Shown piece by piece: positions 54,090 through 62,653 of a DNA stretch of 64,000 nucleotides (positions are counted from its first letter, which is position 1; each line of letters opens with the position of its first letter). The notes beneath the pieces were generated by a model. That model was not told the origin of the DNA, did no database searches, and saw only the letters and a list, made by a program, of their open reading frames with translations. The DNA comes from JBBQZO01 sp038207625. Its GTDB lineage: Bacteria > Pseudomonadota > Gammaproteobacteria > Burkholderiales > Burkholderiaceae_D. The DNA lies in contig JBBQZO010000022.1 in the NCBI GenBank assembly GCA_038207625.1, positions 1 to 64,000 on the forward strand, in the 5' to 3' direction. The position numbers were made by a program, and so were the translations under genes.

Positions 54090-54108
54090 GCGCTACGTCG
54101 GCGTGTAA
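54071..54108. repeat. 19-bp tandem duplication at the livF stop codon
   Basis: GCGCTACGTCGGCGTGTAA ends livF (54071-54089) and is repeated exactly at 54090-54108, giving a second in-frame-like RYVGV-stop that is not translated. Confidence 0.9.
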
Positions 54109-54144
54109 GCGCTGCGGCGCTTTGGTGTATTGCGTCGGCTCGCC

Positions 54145-55140
54145 TTAGCGCGGCGCCACGTGCGCCATCACGCCGTCCACGCCGCACGAAAATTTCATCG
54201 TGCCGGCACTGACCGCGTCGCCGGAGATCTTGACCTGGACCGGCTCGCCGTGTTCGCACGCGACCGCCACATCAACCACGCCAGCTTTGCCGATCGCCTG
54301 CCCTTGCCGGCCAAGGAAGCGGGCCACACCGGCGGCGTCGGGTTTGAGTTGTCCGTAGTGGACCAGATAGGCGCCGACCGGGCCGTTGGCGTTGCCGGTG
54401 ACAGGATCTTCGTCAATACCGATGGCCGGCGCGAACATCCGGCCGTGCAGCAGCACCGGCGCGTCCTGCGCCGCGCTCGGATAACGCGCATCGTCCTGGT
54501 CGAGCGTGAACGCGAACACCCCTTTGCCGGACGGGCCCAGTTCTGCACTGACAGCCGTCAGCGCCGACAAGTCAGGGTTCAGGTCGTTGAGCGTGGTGCG
54601 CCGTTTCAGCGGCACCATCACCTTCGGATGCCCGGTGCCGACCATCTGGATCGGCAGATCGGCGCGGATATCGTCGTCGCAGATGCCAAGTGCCGCCACC
54701 AAGCGCGCGCGCCGGGGACCATCAACGACGTCCTCGAACTTCACCGCGCCCTGCGTCAGCGTCGGACGAACAATGCCGTCGACCATGTGTACATCGACCC
54801 GCAGTGTCCCCACCGTCCATTGCGGGTCGGTGTGCAGCAGCAGCGTTTGCGCTTGCGCGACATCGAGTTTGGCCGCCGCGTAGGCGTGAAATCCGGCGAT
54901 GGTGGCATGGCCGCAGATCGGCACCTGGCTACCGTTCTTGGTAAAGTACAGCGCACTCAACTCGGTCAGCGTTTCGGGAACGATGAAAACGGTTTCCGAG
55001 GCGCCCACGCCGATGGCGATCTGGACCATCTGCGCGCGCGTCAGGGCGCGCGCGTCGAGCACCACACCGGCCCGATTGCCTTGCCCCGCCGTGCGGGTGA
55101 AGGCGTCAACAATCAACACTTCGCATTCATTTGTATTCAT
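54145..55140 (-). CDS. PhzF-family isomerase/epimerase-like protein
   Basis: 331 residues from the ATG (MNTNECEVLIVDAF) preceded by AAGGA. Family segments are GQGNRAGVVLDA, GSQVPICGHATIAGFHAY and IDEDPVTGNANGPVGAYLV. PhzF members isomerise small amino or hydroxy acids; the true substrate is unknown. Length is slightly above the typical 260-300. It converges on livF and appears monocistronic. Confidence 0.9.
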   Translation of the reverse strand: MNTNECEVLIVDAFTRTAGQGNRAGVVLDARALTRAQMVQIAIGVGASETVFIVPETLTELSALYFTKNGSQVPICGHATIAGFHAYAAAKLDVAQAQTLLLHTDPQWTVGTLRVDVHMVDGIVRPTLTQGAVKFEDVVDGPRRARLVAALGICDDDIRADLPIQMVGTGHPKVMVPLKRRTTLNDLNPDLSALTAVSAELGPSGKGVFAFTLDQDDARYPSAAQDAPVLLHGRMFAPAIGIDEDPVTGNANGPVGAYLVHYGQLKPDAAGVARFLGRQGQAIGKAGVVDVAVACEHGEPVQVKISGDAVSAGTMKFSCGVDGVMAHVAPR

Positions 55141-55284
55141 TTTTTCCTTGGGCGGTGCGTCTGGCGCCGGTCCCGCATGGACGCGCGCGGCGGGCACTTT
55201 TCAGCGCAGCGATATCGTAGCATCGCCGGCGAATACCCGTTGGCGCACGCCGATTTCGGCCGCTGCCTGGCAGCACGGACGGGC

Positions 55285-55318
55285 AAAAAAAAGCCCGCAG
55301 ATTTTCAGGTCGCGGGCT
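55285..55318 (-). terminator. Terminator of the 57-kb-region secreted-protein operon
   Basis: On the minus strand AGCCCGC (55318-55312) pairs with GCGGGCT (55298-55292) and is followed by a run of eight T (55292-55285). It closes transcripts coming from the operon at 58482-55436. Otherwise the 295-bp gap holds nothing recognisable. Confidence 0.8.
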
Positions 55319-55435
55319 AAGTCCAATCTCCTGAGGGGATGACTGGAGGGAAGAGACAGGGCAGATGATATGCCACGAAAGCTACAACACGATGACATCC
55401 CATGCGATGCGCGTGTCGACGCCGCGCGCCGTTCT

Positions 55436-56032
55436 TCATGGTGCGTTTGGCGCTGCGTTCAATTCGGGATGATCGTGCTTTAACTGCGTCTGCATCGCCT
55501 CCAGGCGTTTGATCTTGTCCTGCACGACGGCGATCTTGTCGGGCGCGATGCCAAGCTCGATGCCGCGCGCCACGTCCGCCTTCAGGCGCGGCACTTCCAG
55601 CTCCGCCTGCTGCACGAACGATGAATACAAGCGCATGTTCTGGCGCGCCTCATAGCGTTGGTAAGCCTGTGGGTCGGCCAGTTCAGCCGCTGCGGCCGCT
55701 TGCGGCGCCTGCGTATCGCGCGCGATGGGCGGCGTGCGCGCATCGCCGTCGCGCGTGTCGACCAGGCTTTGCGTGGCCGACATCTGAAAACCGACCGGCA
55801 GCAGCGGCACGCGCTTGAGTTCCTCCGGTTTGGATTCGGCATTGGCGAGTGACGAGAACCAGCCGCCCGCCGCAGCGCCAAGCAACTGGTGCTGCTTGCT
55901 CGCGTCGGCACCAGCACCAGCACCAGCACCAGCATTTTGCATTGCTGCTGACGCGTCCGACGTGTTTGGCCACAGCTGCCAAGCCGCCAGTGCGCACAGC
56001 AGCCCAGCGCCGGCCATGATCATTTTTCGCAT
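55436..56032 (-). CDS. Exported or membrane-anchored protein of unknown function
   Basis: 198 residues. An N-terminal hydrophobic segment (MIMAGAGLLCALAAWQLW) is a signal peptide or anchor, followed by a Gly-Ala run (NAGAGAGAGAD) encoded by 6-bp repeats. A helical, charged C-terminal part (about 125-190, QQAELEVPRLKADVARGIELG, KIKRLEAMQTQLKHDHPEL) may be a coiled coil. It is the last gene of the operon with the PpiC and phospholipase-like genes. The arrangement of a membrane anchor plus helical region recalls lipase chaperones, but no family match is claimed. Confidence 0.6.
   Translation of the reverse strand: MRKMIMAGAGLLCALAAWQLWPNTSDASAAMQNAGAGAGAGADASKQHQLLGAAAGGWFSSLANAESKPEELKRVPLLPVGFQMSATQSLVDTRDGDARTPPIARDTQAPQAAAAAELADPQAYQRYEARQNMRLYSSFVQQAELEVPRLKADVARGIELGIAPDKIAVVQDKIKRLEAMQTQLKHDHPELNAAPNAP
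55909..55932. repeat. CACCAG hexanucleotide repeat
   Basis: Four units in the exported protein gene encode the Gly-Ala run; changes in copy number keep the frame. Confidence 0.75.
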
Positions 56033-56081
56033 GCGTGTTCTCCTTCAGAAGGATAGATAGGCAAACCTGGCCAGTGCGCTC

Positions 56082-57458
56082 TCAGCGTTGCCCACCGCGC
56101 CCGGTTGGCGCAAGCAGAACTTGGCGGTTGATGTCGATACTGGCGCCCATGCGCGATTTTTTGCGCAGCGCCGCCAGTTGCTGCAGCGCGTGTTGCTGCG
56201 CCAGCGCGCGCGTGGCCTGATAGCGCACCGCTTCCGAGCCGTTCTCCTGATAGCCCTCCTGGCGTTGTTCGACCAGCACGATTTCCCAGCTGGCCGGCTG
56301 GCCGGGACCGACCGCCGAACGTATCGGCGCCGACACCTTGCCTTCGTCCTGCATGAAGGCCAGCTCGGCCAGCCAGTCGAGCTTATCACCGTGCAGCACG
56401 CGGCCAAGGTCGCCGCCGCGCGCGGCATCGGGCGCGTTCGAATAGCGCCGCGCCAACTGCTCAAAATTCTCGCCTTTGGCCGCGCGCGCCTGCACTTGCC
56501 GCGCCAGCACCTCGTCGTCGATGCGGATATGGCGCGCCTTGACGGCGATGATGCGTTTGAATTCGTCCTTGTGCGCGGCGTAGTAGCTGCGCACCTCACC
56601 GGCTGTGATGTGCTGCGCCAGCGTGTCCAACAGCTTGCTCTGCGAGTCCGTATCGACACCGATGCCATGCAGCGCCATCAACGTCTGCACGTCGCGCTGC
56701 TCGGCCAGCGCCTGACGCAGGTCCAGCAGCGCGGCGTTGGAAAAATGGCTGACTGCCCAATCCTGCAAGTAGCCATTGGCCAGCACCAGCATCGCCTGCT
56801 GATGCATGAAATCGCGATTGCGGTTGAAAAATTCCACCCGCCCCTGCACATTCTGGCGCACGAACACGTCGTACAGAGTGATGCTGGCGGCGGCGGGCAG
56901 CGCGCTGCGCAGCAGCACCAGCTGTTTGGCCGCAGCCAGCTGTGCCGGCGCCAGGCTATAGTCGAGCACCAGCTTGCCTTCGGCGCCGAATACGCGGTCC
57001 AACTGCGCCGCCGTGAAAGCGCCGCGTTCGAGGATCAGCTCGTTCAGATTGCCGCCGGCCAGCTGGCCGATGGCCGCCTCGATGCGTTCGCGATAGACGG
57101 TGCGCAGGTTGCCATACAACTGGTCGTCCAGCGCGACCCCGGCGTCGAAACCAACCCGGCTGGCGCCCGTATTGAACAGCTCCGGTCCCAGCTCGCGCCG
57201 GGCCGTTTGCGCCAACAGCCGGGTGGCGATCAAGCCGTCAAGCACGGCGGCGCGGGTGGCCTTGGGGTCGCTTAGCTGCGCCATGCCGGTCATTACATCA
57301 AGTGTCAGCACGTGCAGCGGCGCGCCATTCACACGCGCCGCCACACCGGCATCGAAGGCCGCGGCTCCTGCCGACGCCAAGCCGCACACGGCCAGAGCGA
57401 ACACGCCCAGGCCGCGCCGGATCAGCGCGGCGACCTGCGTCGCGCAAGATGACGTCAT
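56082..57458 (-). CDS. Exported parvulin-type peptidyl-prolyl isomerase
   Basis: 458 residues from the ATG just after the stop of the phospholipase-like gene (TAA-G-ATG). A signal peptide ends near GAAAFDA. A SurA/PrsA-like helical N-domain is followed by a parvulin-type domain (about 325-425: VKARHIRIDDEVLARQVQARAAKGENFEQLARRYSNAP and RGGDLGRVLHGD). It likely folds or delivers the neighbouring secreted zinc enzyme. Confidence 0.87.
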   Translation of the reverse strand: MTSSCATQVAALIRRGLGVFALAVCGLASAGAAAFDAGVAARVNGAPLHVLTLDVMTGMAQLSDPKATRAAVLDGLIATRLLAQTARRELGPELFNTGASRVGFDAGVALDDQLYGNLRTVYRERIEAAIGQLAGGNLNELILERGAFTAAQLDRVFGAEGKLVLDYSLAPAQLAAAKQLVLLRSALPAAASITLYDVFVRQNVQGRVEFFNRNRDFMHQQAMLVLANGYLQDWAVSHFSNAALLDLRQALAEQRDVQTLMALHGIGVDTDSQSKLLDTLAQHITAGEVRSYYAAHKDEFKRIIAVKARHIRIDDEVLARQVQARAAKGENFEQLARRYSNAPDAARGGDLGRVLHGDKLDWLAELAFMQDEGKVSAPIRSAVGPGQPASWEIVLVEQRQEGYQENGSEAVRYQATRALAQQHALQQLAALRKKSRMGASIDINRQVLLAPTGRGGQR

Positions 57459-57459
57459 C

Positions 57460-58482
57460 TTAATTGGCCAGACGTTCCGCTGCGCGATTGAGCACATGCA
57501 CCAGCATCGCGATCGCATGCGGCACCACCTGCTTGGCCACCCGAACCCGGTCGTTCTGATCGGTCGACGAGAGCACGATGCCACCGACTTTGTACGAGTA
57601 GGTGCCGCCCTGGGTCAGCAGCGGGCGGATATCGACGGCAGTGGCGCCAACTGGGGTGAAATCGGCCAACGCGGCCGCCACCAGCGCCGGGTCGTTCAGC
57701 GTCTGCGAAGCGTAATAGTCATTGACCCAGGTTTCCCAACCCGAGTGATTATGAGCCGAGGTGGTCCAGGTATGGTGCGGCTGCAGCAGGTCGGTCGAAT
57801 GCATCACGAAGCCGAGGCTTTGCAAGCTTGGCTTGGCCAGGAATTGCTGAAACCAATACTGCGCCAGATTGTCGATCGGCTGGAACGGCGCCGTCTCGAA
57901 GTCGGCGTACTGGTTCACGTTCGAATTGCCGCCCAGCCGGTAGTGGGCCTCGGTCAGGCCGTAAGCATTGTATTTGCTGCTGTCGCCGAACCAGCCATGC
58001 AGACCGCCGGCGCCGTCATCGAGATAATCGCCCACCAGCCAGGTGGCGGCCAGGTTGTCGATGTCGCCGGCCACGGTCAGCTTGGCGTAGTTGTAGCCGC
58101 CGAACGGATTGCCATGCACATCGGGCCCGGCTGTGTGGTTCTGAAAGTGCCAGTACGAGGTGTATTTGACGATGCTTTGCGCCGCGCCCCAGACCGGAGC
58201 AAGCACGCAGCTGCCGGTGGTGGCGCCGCACAAATAGGTGTCGGCGAAATCGTCGACGTCATAGGCGCCCTGCCCCATCGCCACCGAGAACTGGTCGATC
58301 GTGTATCCGGCGCGTGCCAGACCGGCGACCAGCTTGTTGTAATTGGTCTTGTCCGGGTTGTTCTTCATGAACGTGACGGCGTCTTGGGCGATGCGTCGAT
58401 GGGTTTCTTGCAGGAAGGCTTGAGCCGGCAGTGCGGTGTACAGTGCAAACAGGAATACGGTAAGTCTCGTTGCGAATTTCAT
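57460..58482 (-). CDS. Secreted zinc-dependent phospholipase C / S1-P1 nuclease-like protein
   Basis: 340 residues. A signal peptide ends at AQA. The mature N-terminus FLQETHRRIAQDA supplies a His typical of the fold; VDDFAD, YWHFQNH and above all VMHSTDLLQPHHTW (an H-x3-D-x3-P-x-H zinc motif) indicate the three-zinc PLC/P1-nuclease fold. Substrate (phospholipid or nucleic acid) is undetermined. It is first in a three-gene operon with a PPIase and an unknown exported protein. Confidence 0.8.
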   Translation of the reverse strand: MKFATRLTVFLFALYTALPAQAFLQETHRRIAQDAVTFMKNNPDKTNYNKLVAGLARAGYTIDQFSVAMGQGAYDVDDFADTYLCGATTGSCVLAPVWGAAQSIVKYTSYWHFQNHTAGPDVHGNPFGGYNYAKLTVAGDIDNLAATWLVGDYLDDGAGGLHGWFGDSSKYNAYGLTEAHYRLGGNSNVNQYADFETAPFQPIDNLAQYWFQQFLAKPSLQSLGFVMHSTDLLQPHHTWTTSAHNHSGWETWVNDYYASQTLNDPALVAAALADFTPVGATAVDIRPLLTQGGTYSYKVGGIVLSSTDQNDRVRVAKQVVPHAIAMLVHVLNRAAERLAN

Positions 58483-58898
58483 GGAAATGTCCTTGAAAAC
58501 GGTTGAGTGACAATTGGAGAGTATTGAGCCTGATCAAGCTGCCGTATTGAATCATGAACATTGCATTCCTGCTCATTTTGACGATAGAGCAAGCGCTCTA
58601 ATTTACTTCTTTACAATCTTTGCGCCTGCGCGATGGGGCGCCCGTCCCGCCTTGCACAGGCCGTTGACGGACATCGAGCGTGTTTGGGACGGCGCCGCAA
58701 GCGCGCGCGCCGATGCGCGCCCGGTGTTGATTGGCGACCCGCACCGCCAGGCGCGACCAGGCGAGCGCACCGGCGTTTGGTGCCGCCTTCACTGCAGGAT
58801 CGTCCGAATCCGTTTCGATTTGGCGGGCTGAACTGGTAATATATGCCGTTGTTATTCTGGCATAGCGCCTACCACTCATTTTTTAAGGAAACGACCCG

Positions 58899-59861
58899 AT
58901 GTTAATGAAGTCCCGTATCTTGCTCGTTGGCGCCGCATCCGTGCTGGCATTGAGCGCATGCAAACCGAAAGAAGGCGCAGCGCCTACCGCCGCGCCGGCC
59001 AACGACACCGTCGCCGCCACCGTCAACGGTGTGGCAATCCCGACCCGCCGGGTCGAGCTGATGGTCAAACAGCGTACCGCACAAGGTCAGCCGGACAGCC
59101 CGGAACTGCGCAAGGCGATCATCGAACAACTGGCGATCCAGCTGGTCATTTCGGAAGACGCTGCTAAAAAAGGCCTGGACAAGACCACCGAGACGGTCGA
59201 CCAACTGGAGCTGGTCAAGCAGTCGATTCTTGCCAACGCCTACGTGCAGGATTACATCAAGACCAACCCGGTCACCGACGACATGCTCAAGGCCGAGTAT
59301 GAAAAGATCAAGGCGCTCAAAAGCGGCAACGAATACAAGGCCCGTCACATCCTGGTAGCCAAGGAAGCGGACGCGAAAGAGATCATCGCCAAGCTGAAGA
59401 AAGACCCGAAAGCGTTTGAAGCGCTGGCCAAGGAAAAATCGATGGATCCTGGCTCGAAGGTCAACGGCGGCGACCTCGGCTGGTTCGATACCCACAGCAT
59501 GGTGCCCGAGTTCGGCGCGGCCGTGGCCAAGCTGGAAAAAGGCAAGTTCACCGAAGAGCCAGTCAAGTCGCAATTTGGCTATCACGTGATCATGCTGGAA
59601 GATTCCCGTCCGATCCAGATCCCGCCGATGGAACAAGTCAAGGATCAGCTGAAGCAGCAAGTGCAACAGCAGAACTTGAAGAAATTCTTCGAAGACATCA
59701 AGACCAAGGCCAAGATCGAGATCGTTGGCGCACCAGCGGCAGCGGCATCGGCTGCCGCGTCGGCATCGGCTCCTGCATCGGCTCCTGCGGCCGCATCGGC
59801 GCCAGCACCGGCAGCTGCGTCGGCACCTGCTGCTGCAGCGCCAGAAGCGAGCAAGAAGTAA
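58899..59861 (+). CDS. Lipoprotein parvulin-type peptidyl-prolyl isomerase
   Basis: 320 residues. The lipobox ALSA-C lies at about residue 18-21. A PrsA/EpsD-like N-domain precedes a complete parvulin domain (YKARHILVAKEADAKEIIAKL, MDPGSKVNGGDLGWF, QFGYHVIMLEDSR). The last 45 residues are an Ala/Pro/Ser low-complexity tail. The 416-bp gap before it contains no gene I can support; only AT-rich promoter-like sequence near 58831-58850. Confidence 0.93.
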   Translation: MLMKSRILLVGAASVLALSACKPKEGAAPTAAPANDTVAATVNGVAIPTRRVELMVKQRTAQGQPDSPELRKAIIEQLAIQLVISEDAAKKGLDKTTETVDQLELVKQSILANAYVQDYIKTNPVTDDMLKAEYEKIKALKSGNEYKARHILVAKEADAKEIIAKLKKDPKAFEALAKEKSMDPGSKVNGGDLGWFDTHSMVPEFGAAVAKLEKGKFTEEPVKSQFGYHVIMLEDSRPIQIPPMEQVKDQLKQQVQQQNLKKFFEDIKTKAKIEIVGAPAAAASAAASASAPASAPAAASAPAPAAASAPAAAAPEASKK

Positions 59862-59874
59862 GCATCAGCTAGCA

Positions 59875-59901
59875 GCGCGGCTCGCATCGGGCCGCGCGTT
59901 T
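59875..59901 (+). terminator. Weak terminator after the lipoprotein PPIase gene
   Basis: GCGCGGC (59875-59881) pairs with GCCGCGC (59891-59897), followed by GTTTC. The T tract is short. Confidence 0.5.
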
Positions 59902-59991
59902 CATCCGGTGCAGGCCGACAGCGCGCCTCGCACCGGATCGCTCGACCGCCGGCACTGGCGCGTCTTCCCCACCCTTCTTCGCATCCAACAT

Positions 59992-60534
59992 ATGACGATC
60001 CGGCAGCAGTTTGTCTTGATGGCATCCTACAATCAATGGATGAATGTAAAGCTGTACGAGGCCGCCGGAAAATTATCGCAACATGAGCTGCAAGCCGATC
60101 GCGGGGCATTTTTTGGGTCGCTACTCGGCACGCTCAACCACATCGTCGTCGGCGACACCATTTGGCTAAAGCGCTTTGCCACGCACCCGGCGGCCCATGC
60201 GGCGCTGGACCCGATTCGGCAGTTGCCCGCGCCGGCCACGCTCGATCAAATGCTGTTCACCGATTTCAAGCTACTCGCGTGCCATCGCGCTCAGCTCGAC
60301 GCCTGCGTCTGCGCGTGGGCCGCCGCGTTGACGAGTGCCGATCTGGATCACGTTCTGCAATACGCCAACAGCAAGGGCGTGGTGGCGCGCAAACACTTCG
60401 CCAGCCTGATTCTGCACTTCTTCAATCACCAGACCCATCATCGCGGACAAGCGTCGACGCTGCTGCAGCAAGCGGGTATCGACATCGGCGTCACCGATTT
60501 GCTGGCTTTGATTGCGCAGCACGACGCGGCCTGA
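59992..60534 (+). CDS. DinB-family protein
   Basis: 180 residues. The DinB four-helix bundle is recognisable from NQWMNVKLYEAA, LGTLNHIVVGDTIWLKRF and the C-terminal FNHQTHHRGQASTLL. The histidines in NHIVVGD and the THHRG pair form the expected metal site. DinB members are metal-dependent transferases using thiol cofactors; no substrate is evident. It is read from the ATG giving MTIRQQFVLMASYNQWM. Confidence 0.9.
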   Translation: MTIRQQFVLMASYNQWMNVKLYEAAGKLSQHELQADRGAFFGSLLGTLNHIVVGDTIWLKRFATHPAAHAALDPIRQLPAPATLDQMLFTDFKLLACHRAQLDACVCAWAAALTSADLDHVLQYANSKGVVARKHFASLILHFFNHQTHHRGQASTLLQQAGIDIGVTDLLALIAQHDAA

Positions 60535-60560
60535 TCCTCGCCGGGTGCGGCACTTGCCGG

Positions 60561-60881
60561 TCAAGATACCGACCGGCTTGCGCATACGGGACTGAACCTC
60601 CTGCGCGCCAACTTGGCAGGTCCACCAACGATCAATAAGCGATTGACCAATCCCCACGCTCGAGCCATTCGGCCATCGTGTGCCGCTTGCGTTATAGCGC
60701 CTGGCGGGGCTGTTCCGACGGCGTCCGCATCGGCCAAAAACGTTCCCAAAAACAACACACCTATTGACAAATAGTCGCGCAACGACGCACCATCAATGGT
60801 ATCGGAGCACCGCCGGACAGCATCGATTTGCGCTGCCGCCCATTCCCGAATTCGAGAAATAATCCTTGCGTCAATGCTCAT
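60561..60881 (-). CDS. Doubtful small ORF with atypical codon use
   Basis: 106 residues from the second ATG of a longer frame. The first half looks helical (IISRIREWAAAQIDAVRRCSD), with a hydrophobic stretch DYLSIGVLFLGTFLADADAVG. Third codon positions are clearly less GC-rich than in neighbouring genes, and the ribosome site is weak. It fills most of the 424-bp gap between dinB-like and the binding-protein gene. It may be a recent acquisition, a remnant, or chance. Confidence 0.3.
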   Translation of the reverse strand: MSIDARIISRIREWAAAQIDAVRRCSDTIDGASLRDYLSIGVLFLGTFLADADAVGTAPPGAITQAAHDGRMARAWGLVNRLLIVGGPAKLARRRFSPVCASRSVS

Positions 60882-60958
60882 GCGCGGCCCACTCCGCCGG
60901 CGCATTTTCTGACCGCCGCGTCATCCATCAACCCGACCGATTACATTGAAAGCACACG

Positions 60959-62107
60959 ATGAAACTGACGCAAATGACACTGTTTATTACCACAGCTATT
61001 AGCTTGACCGCCGCGCCCTTGGCGTTGGCAGAATCGGGCGTGAGTGAAACGGAAATCAAAGTTGGCATGGTGAATGCGCTTTCCGGTCCGGCGGCGGCAT
61101 TGGGCATCGCGGTCAAGCAAGGCAGCAGCGTGCTGTTCGACAAAATCAACGCGGCCGGCGGCGTCAACGGCCGAAAGATCACGCTGATCAGCGTTGACGA
61201 CGGCTATGAGCCCGCGCGCACTTCGGCGGCGACTGAAAAACTGATATCCCAAGACAAGGTGTTTGCCCTGTTCGGCTACGTGGGCACACCCACGTCCAAG
61301 GCGGCCATTCCGATCGCAAGCAAGGCCGGCGTGCCGTTCTTCGCGCCGCTCACGGGCGCCGAATTCTTGCGCAATCCTGTCGACAAGCTGGTATTTAATG
61401 TGCGCGCCTCGTATTGGAAAGAAACGGAGATGCAGATCGAGCATCTGGCCAGCGACCTTGGCATCAGCAAGGTGGGCGTGTTCATCCAGGACGACCCGTA
61501 CGGCGTGGCCGGCAAGGAAGGCGTGGAGCGCGCCTTGCGCAAGGTTGGGTTGAAACCGGTCGCTGAGGGGCGCTACAAGCGCAACACGGAAGACGTCGAT
61601 GGCGCGCTCGCCACCTTGAAAGCGGCCAATCCCGAAGCGGTCGTGATGGTGGGCACCTACGGCGCCAGCGCCGCCTTCATCAAGAAGGCCAATGCGAGCG
61701 GATTCAAACCCAAGTTTCTAAGCGTGTCATTCGTCGGCACATCCAACTTCATCAAGGCCAGCGGCGCCGACGCCGAGAACACCTACATTACCCAAGTCAT
61801 GCCGTCGCCCGATGACGTATCGATTCCGCTGGTGCGCCAATACCAGGCCGACATGAAGGCGGCCGGCCAGACCAATTACGACTACTCCAGCCTCGAAGGC
61901 TATGTCGATGCGCTCATTTTTGTCGAGGCCCTGAAAGCGGCCGGCGCCGACCTGAGCCGCCCGAGTCTGCTGGCCGCGCTGGAGAAGATGTCGCTCAAAC
62001 TTGGCGGCATCGACATATCGTTCAGCCCGACCGACCACCAGGGACAGAAGAAAGCCTATCTGACCAAAATTAAGAATGGCAAGGCGATAGCCGTATCAAA
62101 ACTCTAA
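60959..62107 (+). CDS. Branched-chain amino-acid type ABC solute-binding protein
   Basis: 382 residues. The signal peptide ends near LALA. The periplasmic-binding fold type I of the Liv/aromatic-acid group is clear: IKVGMVNALSGPAAALGIAVKQGSSVLFDKINAAGGVNGR, DGYEPARTSAATEKLI and the C-terminal YVDALIFVEALKAAGADLSR. No permease genes adjoin it. The livHMGF operon at 50739-54089 lacks a binding protein, so this could be its partner, by inference only. Confidence 0.92.
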   Translation: MKLTQMTLFITTAISLTAAPLALAESGVSETEIKVGMVNALSGPAAALGIAVKQGSSVLFDKINAAGGVNGRKITLISVDDGYEPARTSAATEKLISQDKVFALFGYVGTPTSKAAIPIASKAGVPFFAPLTGAEFLRNPVDKLVFNVRASYWKETEMQIEHLASDLGISKVGVFIQDDPYGVAGKEGVERALRKVGLKPVAEGRYKRNTEDVDGALATLKAANPEAVVMVGTYGASAAFIKKANASGFKPKFLSVSFVGTSNFIKASGADAENTYITQVMPSPDDVSIPLVRQYQADMKAAGQTNYDYSSLEGYVDALIFVEALKAAGADLSRPSLLAALEKMSLKLGGIDISFSPTDHQGQKKAYLTKIKNGKAIAVSKL

Positions 62108-62271
62108 GGGATCGCTGCTCGTTGGCATGGCGGCCACGTCGTGCCCGGCCCGTCGCCCGACACGGCAGCAAGCCCGACACGGCGATCCGGCGCCGCGCCC
62201 GGCCGCATGCGATTGGCTGGTGCGGCGCAGGCCGCTGCAGGCTGGCCCTGCGCACCTGCGCTGATCACGCC

Positions 62272-62420
62272 GTGCAGACCGTGGTGCGCCATCTCGCGCT
62301 GGGGTTTGGCATCGAACTGGTGGCGCTTGCGGCCTTGGCTTTGTGGGGGGCTGGCGCCGGCCCGGGCGCCCTCGGCTAGCTCCTCGGAATCGGCCCGCCC
62401 ACCGTGTTGGTGCGGGCCTA
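62272..62420 (+). pseudogene. Possible remnant of a YrdB/DUF2568-type membrane protein
   Basis: The 546-bp gap 62108-62653 has no intact gene. One plus frame reads VVRHLALGFGIELVALAALA then LWGAG, stop, and LLGIGPPTVLVRA, stop. The first piece resembles the first helix of DUF2568 proteins and the second their second helix. In-frame stops and the lack of a start make it a decayed gene at best. Confidence 0.25.
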
Positions 62421-62653
62421 GAGCGCGCGCCACGCTCGCGCTGGCCGCCGCGTTTCGGCAGTGATCGGCGCGCGCGCAAGTGAGGCGATCTCCGCGCGCT
62501 GGCAACAGAGCGTCCCTGGCGATACGCGCGCATGCCAGACTGTCGTGAAATAGTCATTCGGCAACATTGAAATCAGCGCGCAATTGTCCTATATTTGAAT
62601 GTCGATGGTGGCGCCCTGCGCGGGTCCCAACAAGCTGATCAAACGAGGCCAAC

